Shown here piece after piece: positions 23,774 through 32,151 of a stretch of 64,000 nt of DNA. Numbering within the stretch: position 1 is the first letter of the stretch; the number at the start of each line of letters is the position of its first letter. Under the pieces are notes generated by a model, which was given only the letters and a program-made list of their open reading frames with translations, did not search any database and was not told the DNA's origin. The translations under genes were made by a program, and so were the position numbers. This DNA comes from Nocardia sp. NBC_01329 (GTDB lineage: Bacteria > Actinomycetota > Actinomycetes > Mycobacteriales > Mycobacteriaceae). Where the stretch lies: assembly GCF_035956715.1 (NCBI RefSeq), contig NZ_CP108381.1, positions 4,434,001 to 4,498,000 of the forward strand, given 5' to 3'.

Positions 23774-25258
23774 TTACGCCCAGCGCGCCGCCCGGTAACT
23801 CGACGGCAGCGGTATGACCTCGACATCCTTGCCCGATCTCGGAGCGTGGACCACTTGACCGTTCCCGATGTACATCTGGACGTGTCCGGGTCCGTCGCCC
23901 TTGAAGCTGCTCGAGGGGAAGATGAGGTCGCCCGGCTGAATATCGCCGGCCGCCACCTTGGGCAGTGATCGGTACTGGTCGGCTGCCACCCGCTGGATAT
24001 CGACGCCCGCGGCCTTCGCCGAGTACTGCATGAGCCCTGAACAATCGAACTGGTTCGGCCCTTCGGCGCCCCACACATAGGGATCACCGACCTGGGCCAG
24101 TGCGACCTCCACCGCCCTGCGCGCGGCCGGCGAACCGCCGGCGCCCGCGGCAGGCGTGGAAGTCGATTGCCCCTTGGGGACTTTTTGCCCGGCGATATTG
24201 TAGAGGTACTGATTGGTGAGCTTGTTGATCGCGGTCGCGGTATCGTCGGCGTTCGACTGCCCGCCCGATACGATGCTGTGCGCCTTGCGCAGCGCCGCGG
24301 TGAGGATCTCGCGGACCTTTTGCTGGCCCTCTTTCGTGTACGCCTGTGGCCCCAGCTCGGCCAGCGCGACATTGACTTCCCGGATCAGGGAGGTAACGGC
24401 CTTCTTGTCGACGGAGTTGGTCCCGGCCAGCCCCTTGATGTAATTGTTGAGTTGATTGTCCAGATTGTTGAAGGCCGTGGCCGCGTTCTTCTGGAACAGC
24501 TGGCGCGCCTTGACCATTCTGGCGGTCTCCCCCGAACCCGCACCCGAACCCGAACCTTCGGAGCCCAGGAGCTCCTCGCGCAAGCGTTTCACTTCGGGAT
24601 CGTCGGTGGGCCCGTCACCATAGACTTCGGCCAAAAGGTCCAGCGCTTCCAAAGCGCGCTGCGCCTCGGGGCTCAACTGTCCATCCGGCTGAGCTGCGCC
24701 GCCACCGGAACTTCCTCCGGAACCACCACCGGAACCACCCCCGGAACCACCCCCGAGCAGCCCCGACAGCGCGGACCCGAGGATGGGGAGCAAACCCATC
24801 CCGGCCATCATCGCCATCGGTGCCATATCCCCCAGCAGTTCCGGATCTACGGGAGGCCGGCCCTCGGCCGGTTCCCGCCCGGGTTCCGGTTGGGGATGAG
24901 GCTGCGCGGCGGGTGGAGGGACCGGCGGCTGCCCTGCCGGTGGCGCCGCGACCGGTAGCCCGGCGGCGTTCGGCGCGCCGGTGGCTCCTGGCGGCGGGGA
25001 GACGGCGCCCGGTTGCCCCCCGGGATTGGCCGCGGTGCCCGGCGGGGCCGAACCCGGGGCAGTCCCGTTCTGCTGCGGGTTGTTCCCCGCCGGCGTCCCC
25101 GGCGCCGATCCCGGTCGCCCGGTCCCGGGCCGTCGCCGGCCATCGGGCGCCCAAGGGGTCTCCCAGAGAGCGTCTTCGGTGCCGGCGGCCGCAGCCGGAT
25201 CGAGTTCGTTCTCCGACTCGGCTTCTGCAGGAAGCGCACCTGCTTCAGCGCTCGTCAT
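23774..25258 (-). CDS. NlpC/P60 cell-wall endopeptidase with DUF4226-like domain
   Basis: 494 residues. Acidic and Pro/Ala/Gly-rich N-terminal 135 residues; a Met-rich hydrophobic segment near 139-158 (LGDMAPMAMMAGMGLLPIL); a Gly/Ser linker; a helical DUF4226-like domain (about 235-345) with AVTSLIREVNVALAELG; then a C-terminal NlpC/P60 domain. The catalytic set is visible: Cys near 405 in FDCSGL, His near 458 in GHVQMYIG and a second His near 467 in VVHAPRSG. The enzyme should cut peptide stems of peptidoglycan. It lacks a Sec signal peptide, like other proteins here, so export by the locus is inferred. Its ATG overlaps the upstream stop (ATGA). It pairs with the transglycosylase to clear the wall for the apparatus. 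Confidence 0.88.
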   Translation of the reverse strand: MTSAEAGALPAEAESENELDPAAAAGTEDALWETPWAPDGRRRPGTGRPGSAPGTPAGNNPQQNGTAPGSAPPGTAANPGGQPGAVSPPPGATGAPNAAGLPVAAPPAGQPPVPPPAAQPHPQPEPGREPAEGRPPVDPELLGDMAPMAMMAGMGLLPILGSALSGLLGGGSGGGSGGGSGGSSGGGAAQPDGQLSPEAQRALEALDLLAEVYGDGPTDDPEVKRLREELLGSEGSGSGAGSGETARMVKARQLFQKNAATAFNNLDNQLNNYIKGLAGTNSVDKKAVTSLIREVNVALAELGPQAYTKEGQQKVREILTAALRKAHSIVSGGQSNADDTATAINKLTNQYLYNIAGQKVPKGQSTSTPAAGAGGSPAARRAVEVALAQVGDPYVWGAEGPNQFDCSGLMQYSAKAAGVDIQRVAADQYRSLPKVAAGDIQPGDLIFPSSSFKGDGPGHVQMYIGNGQVVHAPRSGKDVEVIPLPSSYRAARWA

Positions 25259-26052
25259 ACGTCACCACCCAACACCCGTTTGACACGGACATCCCGCGTC
25301 TCCGGAATCGGAAGCCGGAAAAAGGCTCCTCCGCCGGAATTTCCGGTCACCATCTCCATGGGGCTCACCGCGATGCCTACTCTTGTAGCAGCATTATCGC
25401 GGTAGTCCCAGAAGACGAGGTCCCCAGCAGTGACAGCCGAGGCCACGACCTGCTGTCCGCAATAGCCCTGTTGCCCAACCGTCGGGGGTAGGACGACCAG
25501 CCGCCTGGGCCCGTTGGGATCTCCGCATCCGCTGGGTACCGCATCGGCACCCGGAGGCGCCTGGATCACGATGCACTGTCCGGTGAGCGCGGCCGAAGAC
25601 GCCGCGTAGACAACATCGCGCGCCAACCCTGCCGGATCCCCGGCACCGCCTTGCGCATAGCGGAGGGCGAGTTGCTGGGCGCACGCAGCCGCGACCCCGG
25701 CGTTGGGCATCTGGATCGCACCCGGCGCCTGATAGGGCGCGGACTTCAAAGCCGCGACACAGGCACGATAGCGATCGGAGATATTCGGGTCGTCGGCGGC
25801 GACCGTCATCGACGAGTACGGGTTGGTACTGGGCAGAGGGGCCTGCGAAACGACCGTTCGGGAGGGTTGGGCGGGCGTGGCGGTGACGGTGCTCGACGGA
25901 TCCGGGCCGATCGCGCTGTCGCACTGATTCTGGAAGTCGTTCGCTCCGTGGGACGCCATATTGCCCACTGCGGTCAGTGGCGCGAACAGACAACATCCAC
26001 ATGTCGCCACGAGGAACAGCAGCACAACCAGTAGCTTCTTCTCCGACCGCAC
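25255..26052 (-). CDS. membrane-anchored or secreted NlpC-like protein, apparently inactive
   Basis: 265 residues, GTG start. The hydrophobic N-terminus (LLVVLLFLVATCGCCLFAPL) is a signal anchor or signal peptide. An extracytoplasmic part with several Cys (likely disulfides) follows. The C-terminus, TAGDLVFWDYRDNAATRVGI, matches the second half of an NlpC/P60 domain. The expected DCSG catalytic motif is missing, so activity is doubtful. Many Gram-positive T4SS loci encode such wall-associated proteins. It is coupled to the active peptidase downstream, and may serve as a scaffold or regulator of it. A gap of 72 bases separates it from the ATPase gene. Confidence 0.72.
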   Translation of the reverse strand: MRSEKKLLVVLLFLVATCGCCLFAPLTAVGNMASHGANDFQNQCDSAIGPDPSSTVTATPAQPSRTVVSQAPLPSTNPYSSMTVAADDPNISDRYRACVAALKSAPYQAPGAIQMPNAGVAAACAQQLALRYAQGGAGDPAGLARDVVYAASSAALTGQCIVIQAPPGADAVPSGCGDPNGPRRLVVLPPTVGQQGYCGQQVVASAVTAGDLVFWDYRDNAATRVGIAVSPMEMVTGNSGGGAFFRLPIPETRDVRVKRVLGGDV

Positions 26053-26124
26053 AGCTCAGCCCCGGTGTCTTCTAGTCGACGATGGACACGCGCGGGCGCA
26101 CCGCGCCGAACCGGTCGTCTGTCA

Positions 26125-28647
26125 TCACCGAACCACCTCCGGCTCCCGCTCCTCCGGATGTCCCGCCGCGGTCGGCGTACTGGTGATCGCCGCGCCACGA
26201 TCGGGTCGCGCGGGGCCCAATACCTTCCCGCGACCGATCCGGCTCAGCGCGTCCCGCATGAACATCTCGCCGCGCCGCTCCTCCGGTACCTGCCGCCCCG
26301 CACCGATCGGTGGTGAGGTCTCTTCCCTCAGCACCGACAGAAGAAATGGTGCTTCCTCGAGGTCCACCCCCAGCCATGCCAAACTGTTGCGTGCCAGCAT
26401 CTCGTCGCGCTGCCGGAAGACGAAGCGATTCGGGATCAGATTGTGCGCGGCACCTTGGAAGTCGGTGGCCGGATCATGGGATGCCAAACCGATCGCTGCC
26501 AGGTGCTTACGCCCGTCCCTGCTGAAATCGGAGGTGACCGAGGCCCCGACCTGAGTCTGGGTGAAGTGGTGGGCTTCGTCGCCGACCAGCAACCCGAACC
26601 GCCCGTTATCGGACAGGAAGGCCTCGCGGGCCGTCACACCCACGAGCTCGTACAGTGCGGTACCGAGTCGCTTGGTCAAGGGCAGCCGGTTGTACAGGTG
26701 CGGGGTGGTGAGTTCTTCCGCACTGGGGAGTGCCAGATTGTGACTGCGGACGACCGTAGCCGCGGCGTCGAGTCGCATGGGGCGCAGGCTCGGATCGAAC
26801 AGGACCGGCACTCGCTCGACCACGGTGCCGAGTCGCGAGGCCAAGTCCGCGTATTCCTCCAGCGACCCGGGCTCGTCGCGCAATCGGCACACCACATTGA
26901 ACAGGTCGAGCATGCTCTGGATACGGTGCTGAGCCATCCCTTTCGGCGACAGCAGGCCGCTGATGGCGGCTCCGGCCCCGGAGGTAGGCGAAAGATCCAA
27001 GAGCGGCAGGATCGAATCGAGGGCCCGTTCTCCGGCCACCCGCGGATCGAACAGGCGCAGCGGGTCCAGCGATACGGACGGGTTCGCCAGGTCGATGATC
27101 ACCGCGTTGTCGATCGTGCTGGCGAAATGCTCCCACTCGCCGACCTGGCTGCGGTCGATCGCAAGGAACTGTCCACCCATATCGTGCACCAGCACCGCGA
27201 TCAATTTCAGGAAATACGATTTACCCGAGCCGAGCTCCCCGGTCACCGCAAACGACGCGGACAGGTCGTGCAGCGCCGCTTCCATGATTCCGAAATGGAT
27301 CGGTTCGAAGTTTCCGGACAGCAGATTGACTCCGATCACCGGGCCACTGTCGTCACCGATCTGATTGGTGGTGAACGGTACGAACCCCGCCCACATGTCC
27401 GACGGCACGATATGCGCGAAATCGTCGTAAGCGCGCCGGTGCGGACTACCGGGAACCAGCATGGACCACAGGTCCACCTGGGCGCCCACCGGCGCGGTCA
27501 TCTCCACCTGGAACCGCTTGTAGCGGCGCCGCAGTGTGTTCACCGCGTCCATGGTCGCGTCCTGCGTCGAACCGCCCACGGCGATCACGGTGGTGAACGA
27601 CACCTCCGACTCACCACCGTTGACCTCGAAATGCTGGTTGTATTCGCCCAGCATCTGCGCTTTGGACATGAGTGTGTTCTGGGCGAACGATAGCTCCTGG
27701 TCGCGCTGGTCCATCTGCTCGCCCAGCCGGCGCAGATTGATCTCGTTGGCCTTCAACACCGCCTCGGCCGGTTTGGTGGCCACCCGCATCCCCCAGTCGA
27801 CGGTGACGTCGCCGAGTCCCTCGAGCACCGCGAGGAATTCACTGCCGCCGGGGAAGGCCATCCCGGAATACGGGAAGGAGCGCGGAGTGAGCATCGCCTG
27901 GTAGGAGGGTCGATACCCGGAGTCGGGCTGAACGATCTTGATCACCGGAACGAACGACGGGCGCAGCTTGCGATTGGCGTCCGTACGCGCTCCCTCGTCC
28001 AGCGCGGCGGACCGGAATACCGCGGACGTCGCATCGTCGAGGGCTCCGATCCTGGTCGGCGCGACGGGATCGTTGACAGCTCCACGAGCCAGGTAGTGCT
28101 CCCACAGCCACTGGAACATCGCCGCGGGCACCGGCACAGGGTCGAACTCGCCACCGATCCTGGACAGGATCTCGTTGGCCTCGTCGTCGTACTTGTCCAG
28201 ATCCGCCCGGGAAATCGCCGTGGCGTCGATCGTGGTGGTGCTTCCGCGCCACATGCGGGAGAGCGCCGAGATGCCGGGGTTGGCGGCACCGACCGGAATC
28301 GACAGCAGAAAGATCCTGGTCAACGGATTGATTGCCCGTACTCTCTCGAACGAGGCAACCACTTCGTCGGCATAGTCTTCGCATTCGTCGAGATCGACAC
28401 CTTCCACCATCTTGCTCAGCACATCGATGGTGTTCTGACGAGCCTGGATACCCAGGAGCAACGACCCGTTCGGGAGACTGTTGATCAGCGCATGATGCGC
28501 CATCTTCACGTCGACTTTATCGCTGGCCTTGCGCAGGCCGTATCCCAGCGGATTGATGAAGTAGGTCGCCGTCACCAGCCCCGTGTGCGTGAACTGGAGA
28601 TGGCCTCTGATAGCCGCGGTGGGTTGCAGATCTCGATTGAACCCCAT
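26125..28647 (-). CDS. VirB4-like T4SS ATPase
   Basis: 840 residues; the ATG overlaps the stop of the VirB3-like gene (TGATG). The N-terminal half is an alpha/beta membrane-associated domain; the C-terminal half is a RecA-like ATPase. Walker A is TGELGSGKSYF near 470 and Walker B is LLVGDEAHHF near 687 with the catalytic Glu. A conserved AIDRSQVGEWEHFA segment lies after Walker A. VirB4/TraC-type ATPases are the signature enzyme of type IV secretion and conjugation. The size and the gene order VirB8-like, small VirB2-like, VirB3-like, VirB4-like fit actinobacterial conjugation-type modules. It energises assembly and transport at the cytoplasmic face. Confidence 0.88.
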   Translation of the reverse strand: MGFNRDLQPTAAIRGHLQFTHTGLVTATYFINPLGYGLRKASDKVDVKMAHHALINSLPNGSLLLGIQARQNTIDVLSKMVEGVDLDECEDYADEVVASFERVRAINPLTRIFLLSIPVGAANPGISALSRMWRGSTTTIDATAISRADLDKYDDEANEILSRIGGEFDPVPVPAAMFQWLWEHYLARGAVNDPVAPTRIGALDDATSAVFRSAALDEGARTDANRKLRPSFVPVIKIVQPDSGYRPSYQAMLTPRSFPYSGMAFPGGSEFLAVLEGLGDVTVDWGMRVATKPAEAVLKANEINLRRLGEQMDQRDQELSFAQNTLMSKAQMLGEYNQHFEVNGGESEVSFTTVIAVGGSTQDATMDAVNTLRRRYKRFQVEMTAPVGAQVDLWSMLVPGSPHRRAYDDFAHIVPSDMWAGFVPFTTNQIGDDSGPVIGVNLLSGNFEPIHFGIMEAALHDLSASFAVTGELGSGKSYFLKLIAVLVHDMGGQFLAIDRSQVGEWEHFASTIDNAVIIDLANPSVSLDPLRLFDPRVAGERALDSILPLLDLSPTSGAGAAISGLLSPKGMAQHRIQSMLDLFNVVCRLRDEPGSLEEYADLASRLGTVVERVPVLFDPSLRPMRLDAAATVVRSHNLALPSAEELTTPHLYNRLPLTKRLGTALYELVGVTAREAFLSDNGRFGLLVGDEAHHFTQTQVGASVTSDFSRDGRKHLAAIGLASHDPATDFQGAAHNLIPNRFVFRQRDEMLARNSLAWLGVDLEEAPFLLSVLREETSPPIGAGRQVPEERRGEMFMRDALSRIGRGKVLGPARPDRGAAITSTPTAAGHPEEREPEVVR

Positions 28648-29270
28648 CAGCGTCGCTCTCCGTTCGTTGAACGCTCCCTGTCGCCGTCCGCCTTCACCCC
28701 ATTACCGGTGGTCATCGCCCGCCAATTCGACGAGGCAGGGGCGAGAGCCTTGGCGGTGACTGCGGCTGCGGCTGTGGCGGCGGCGGGAGCACGGTGCCGC
28801 TCGAACAGTTCGAGGAAAGAACTGCCCACCGGCTGGGACTTCGGCGAAGACGCGCGGCCCGCCGGGCTCTGCTCGGGCAGGACGACTACGACTGTCTCCT
28901 CTATGAACGAGGTCATCCGGCCCGACTCGGGCGTCACCGGCATCCCGGACACCGACACCGGTTTCGGGGAGAGAACCAATCGGCCGACCCACACCACCCG
29001 CGAGGACAACCGGACACCGGTGTAGGGGATCAGGCCGAGCCCGAACCCGATCACAACAGTGAAGGCGAGTCCGATGAGGAAGGTCACGGCCGGATTCGCC
29101 GGCAGCGTCATGGCCAGGAAAGAGGTGATCAGCAGCCCCAGCGCAACACCCGCGACCTGCGGCAGGGTGTAGGGGCCGAACGGCAATTTCTGTCCGTTCT
29201 GGGCCTTTCCGATGACGGTGGGTACCCGTTTGACCGGTGTGAAGACCTTGATCACCTGAGCTTGGGTCAT
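28647..29270 (-). CDS. PrgI/VirB3-like inner membrane protein (SCO6880-family type)
   Basis: 207 residues. Two adjacent membrane segments (about 37-58, VAGVALGLLITSFLAMTL, and about 63-82) are followed by a strand-rich cytosolic part and a Pro/Ala-rich tail. A short hydrophilic N-terminus (IKVFTPVKRVPTVIG) precedes the membrane part. This is the arrangement of PrgI-like proteins, the VirB3 counterpart of Gram-positive T4SS, nearly always encoded right before the VirB4 ATPase, as here. Its start overlaps the end of the small two-helix gene by four bases, and its stop overlaps the ATPase start. I infer a docking role for the ATPase at the membrane. Confidence 0.8.
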   Translation of the reverse strand: MTQAQVIKVFTPVKRVPTVIGKAQNGQKLPFGPYTLPQVAGVALGLLITSFLAMTLPANPAVTFLIGLAFTVVIGFGLGLIPYTGVRLSSRVVWVGRLVLSPKPVSVSGMPVTPESGRMTSFIEETVVVVLPEQSPAGRASSPKSQPVGSSFLELFERHRAPAAATAAAAVTAKALAPASSNWRAMTTGNGVKADGDRERSTNGERR

Positions 29271-29527
29271 CGATAGCTACCGACCGGGTGATCGGGGACG
29301 ATGATGTTGGCGTCGCTACGGGCGTAGTTGACCAGCGTGGGCAGCATCCAGAACAGCACTGCCGCGAGGACCGCCGACCCGGCGACCCCCAGTATCTTCG
29401 CCGGCGACAGTTTGGATTTCGCGGCCTCGGAGATCATCACCCCCATCGAGACGATGGTGATCAAGATGAGGCCCGCCCAGCGGACGAAGACCAATATCCC
29501 GTAGAGGATGTTGCTCAGATTGCTCAT
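29267..29527 (-). CDS. small two-helix membrane protein, VirB2/TrbC pilin-like
   Basis: 86 residues from the ATG of MSNLSNILYG at 29527; the frame is open upstream but overlaps the preceding gene. Two hydrophobic helices (YGILVFVRWAGLILITIVSM and ILGVAGSAVLAAVLFWML) are separated by a short Lys-containing polar loop, with a polar C-terminal tail (NYARSDANIIVP). Size, topology and place between the VirB8-like and VirB3-like genes match VirB2/TrbC-type pilins or their Gram-positive counterparts. There is no obvious long cleavable leader, so a membrane-channel rather than pilus role is possible. Confidence 0.72.
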   Translation of the reverse strand: MSNLSNILYGILVFVRWAGLILITIVSMGVMISEAAKSKLSPAKILGVAGSAVLAAVLFWMLPTLVNYARSDANIIVPDHPVGSYR

Positions 29528-29543
29528 GGTGTCGCCTCCGGCG

Positions 29544-30539
29544 TCAGTTCTGGGTCGCCGGCGGGATCTGCGCGGCAGTGGTCGGGGATGCGGTGGTGGC
29601 ACCGACACCGGGTGAACTGCTCTGATCCCCACCCTGGCGCGTAACGACGGACAGCGGTTCCCGCAGGGCCGGCATCAGATCGATCGCCTGCACCTGCCAC
29701 TGTCCCTCGCCACGCACCATCGTCAGCGGGTAGGCCAGTGCCGGGGCTGCACCGCCGGCACCTTTCGGTGTCACAGTGGCGAGCACCCGGGCCGAGGAGC
29801 CACCGGTGCCACATTCGGTGTCCTCCGCCGTCACGGCGACTGTCGCCAGCTCACGGAACGGTGCGGGTTGTAGTGCCGAGATCGCCGAACCCACTGTCAC
29901 ATATCGGGCCACGTCCCCCGAACCGGTCAGATAGGCGTCGAGAAATCCCGTCGCCACCTGAGTGAACGCCGTCTCTTCGCCGCAGGGCGCCGAATAGGCC
30001 TGAGCCAGGTCGGGGCCGATGCCCGGCGGCTCCACCGCGGCGGGCAGGGCCAGCGCGCGCAACTGTCCCTCCGAGACCGAGACCGGCACCCGATAATGCT
30101 GCCGCGTGCCGTCGGTACCGATGCGCACCGAAACCGTCACCGACCACACTTCCACGGCGCCGCCGGCGAGCGTGCGCGACTGGTAGACCACAATCGGCTC
30201 GGCCACCTTCTGCCCCGTCTTCGGCAGCGAGATCTGCTGTGTCCCGTCAATGTATCGAGCGAGGGCGTCCTGGTCTGAGGAATCCCCGCCCAGGTAGGTC
30301 ATCACGAAGTCCTCGGCGAAAGAACTCGCCAGTTGCGCATGCCCGGCGACCGCGACCATGGAATCGTCGCCGGGCGGCACCGGGTCGGCCGAGAAGAAGC
30401 TGTAGATTGCGTGCCCCCCACCGAGCACCGCCAGTACGGACAACAACCCGACCACCAAATTGTCGCGTCGCCGTCGCGCGGCCATCCGGCGAAGCAACGC
30501 TTCGCCCGAATCCGCGCTCCCGGCAGCACCAATCCTCAC
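29544..30539 (-). CDS. TcpC/VirB8-like conjugation-type protein
   Basis: 331 residues, GTG start, the first gene of the machine operon. A short basic cytosolic N-terminus (RRMAARRRRDN) precedes one membrane anchor (about 30-50, LVVGLLSVLAVLGGGHAIYSF). An extracytoplasmic part with two NTF2-like repeats follows: one with FAEDFVMTYLGGD and one with FLDAYLTGSGDVARYV. The tail is Ser/Thr/Pro-rich. TcpC of Clostridium and VirB8 of Gram-negative T4SS share this fold and bridge the membrane complex. Only 16 bases separate it from the pilin-like gene. Confidence 0.82.
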   Translation of the reverse strand: MRIGAAGSADSGEALLRRMAARRRRDNLVVGLLSVLAVLGGGHAIYSFFSADPVPPGDDSMVAVAGHAQLASSFAEDFVMTYLGGDSSDQDALARYIDGTQQISLPKTGQKVAEPIVVYQSRTLAGGAVEVWSVTVSVRIGTDGTRQHYRVPVSVSEGQLRALALPAAVEPPGIGPDLAQAYSAPCGEETAFTQVATGFLDAYLTGSGDVARYVTVGSAISALQPAPFRELATVAVTAEDTECGTGGSSARVLATVTPKGAGGAAPALAYPLTMVRGEGQWQVQAIDLMPALREPLSVVTRQGGDQSSSPGVGATTASPTTAAQIPPATQN

Positions 30540-30623
30540 TCTCGAAATGGTAGGGACGCAGCGCCCGGGTCAGCGATATCGAACTTCCCAGAGCTGGGGA
30601 CCGATGCGACGGCGTACAGCAGT

Positions 30624-31769
30624 TCAACGAACCGTACTGTGCCGCAATCGACCGGCCAGCCGATACCGGAGTTGATCGTCGTATCCGATCGGCCGGTCGG
30701 GTAACGCCCGGTCGGCCGGATCCGTTTCCTCCGCGGTGATGTCTCCGCGCACGCGGGTCAGGTGGGCAATCGCCAACTCCCGGTTCGAGAAGCCCGGATA
30801 CGGATAGAGCAACAACGTGGTGGGGGTGTACCCCCCGCTGTAGTTGAGCGCCCGGACAGTGACCTCCGTACTCTCCCCGGAGCGGACCCGATCACCCAAC
30901 TCCACCAGCCGGAACCGGTCGTCGGGATGAAAGACGTCCACGGGCCGGAACAGGTAATCCCAGCGAATCCAGGGCGCCGGGTCGGTGAGCCAGTGCGAAA
31001 TGCTCGTATTGGCGAGCTGCACCACGGCAAGGTGGTTACCCGCGCGCCTGTGGGCCTCTCGCAACCCCACACTCTCGAGTGTGGGCCATACCGCCGGATC
31101 GTCGTCCGAGGTTATGTCCTCGATGAGCCACCAGGCACCACGGCAGTGTTCGTCATCGCGGGCCCTGATGGTGATCCGCCAGCGGGTGGCCCGTCCGGCG
31201 GGACGCAACATCGAGACCTCGAACTGCATCCGCCCGCCGGGCTCCGGCCGATAGAGCAGGTCGAGGACCTCCGCGTGCCGGTCGAAGGCCGAGACCCGGT
31301 GGAAGAACTCCGCGATCGATATCCGCGGTACATATTCCTCCGGCGCGATCCCGGACAGGGCGGAGACTCCGACCGGCTGGGCCAGGGTCTGACTGTCCAG
31401 ATCCCAGGTCGCCCCGACCGCCGCGGGCGGGTCCACGACCGGGCCCGGATCCGGGCCGGCCCACCAACGCACCGCGTGCACCTCGCCGGCGGGGCCGAAA
31501 ACGGGTCGGATCATCAACCGGTGCGGGCCCGACCCGGTGTCGAAAGTCTTGTCCAGTTCCACCGCTTTTTCTATCGAGGTGCGCAGCGCCTCGGTGATAT
31601 CACGGGTGTTCAACCCGTCGTACAGCGCGGGCGTACGGGCCAGCTGTCGCTGCAGCACCCGCCGCCAGTCACCGAAGTCACGCGCGGCCTCCCCCACCGA
31701 GGCCACCGAGAAACCTTCCGGCGCCAATGTTTCGACCGTCACCCAGGGGATCACTGCGCGCCCTCTCAT
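30624..31769 (-). CDS. PAS-like/DUF5593-type regulatory protein
   Basis: 381 residues from ATG at 31769; the GTG at 31754 has a better ribosome site (AGAGGG six bases upstream) and may be the true start. The N-terminal ~130 residues form one compact domain (GPHRLMIRPVFGPAGEVHAV). A second PAS-like domain begins near 150 (SGIAPEEYVPRISIAEFFHRV) and a third PAS-like part has WDYLFRPVDVFHPDDRFRL. No kinase, GGDEF or HTH output is visible. I recall such proteins in Nocardia and mycobacteria as DUF5593 family. Probably a sensory or scaffold protein. Only 84 bases separate it from the VirB8-like gene downstream, so it might be transcribed with the machine operon. Confidence 0.6.
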   Translation of the reverse strand: MRGRAVIPWVTVETLAPEGFSVASVGEAARDFGDWRRVLQRQLARTPALYDGLNTRDITEALRTSIEKAVELDKTFDTGSGPHRLMIRPVFGPAGEVHAVRWWAGPDPGPVVDPPAAVGATWDLDSQTLAQPVGVSALSGIAPEEYVPRISIAEFFHRVSAFDRHAEVLDLLYRPEPGGRMQFEVSMLRPAGRATRWRITIRARDDEHCRGAWWLIEDITSDDDPAVWPTLESVGLREAHRRAGNHLAVVQLANTSISHWLTDPAPWIRWDYLFRPVDVFHPDDRFRLVELGDRVRSGESTEVTVRALNYSGGYTPTTLLLYPYPGFSNRELAIAHLTRVRGDITAEETDPADRALPDRPIGYDDQLRYRLAGRLRHSTVR

Positions 31770-31814
31770 CGCGTGCGTCCAGCGTTCACACGGCGCTTGC
31801 CTCAAATGAGACAA

Positions 31815-32151
31815 TGGCCGCGAGAGATAATGTACCGTTGCTCAGCGGCACGTTCAACAGTGAACCTGGGATCGGTGTGCATGACTTGTCCAACAATGCC
31901 TGTTCGGGCTTCTTCCCGAACAGGCAGGGAAGTTGAGGGAGATCACGTAATCCCGAGCAACACAGTCGATTCGACTGCGATCGGCACGCAGACGGCCGAC
32001 GAACGGCGCCACCATATGCAGGATTCCACAGAAGAAGCCGGTGGCGTTAATCCAGGGCAACCCCTGGTAAGCGCCCGCTACGGGGAGCAGTGTGGCGTCA
32101 CCCAGCACAGCCGCCCGTCACGATCTCCGTAACGGGCGGCGCCGGAGCGGC
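31815..32151. other. noncoding stretch with a 12-bp hairpin
   Basis: No credible gene in these 337 bases. A perfect 12-bp inverted repeat with a six-base loop lies at 31897-31926 (arm core GCCTGTTCGGG). It is placed between the PAS-like gene's start and the ROK gene's stop, so it can be either an operator/5' leader structure for the PAS gene or a second terminator for the ROK gene. The ROK terminator proper is listed separately. Confidence 0.5.
32111..32139 (-). terminator. hairpin after ROK gene
   Basis: 8-bp arms CCGCCCGT (32111-32118) and ACGGGCGG (32132-32139) with a 13-base loop, beginning 12 bases after the ROK stop on the minus strand. Confidence 0.6.

Noticed and set aside
30762..32132. 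456-codon plus-strand frame over the PAS-like gene
   Set aside because: Antisense to a protein with PAS-like pattern; it also runs through the intergenic hairpin region.
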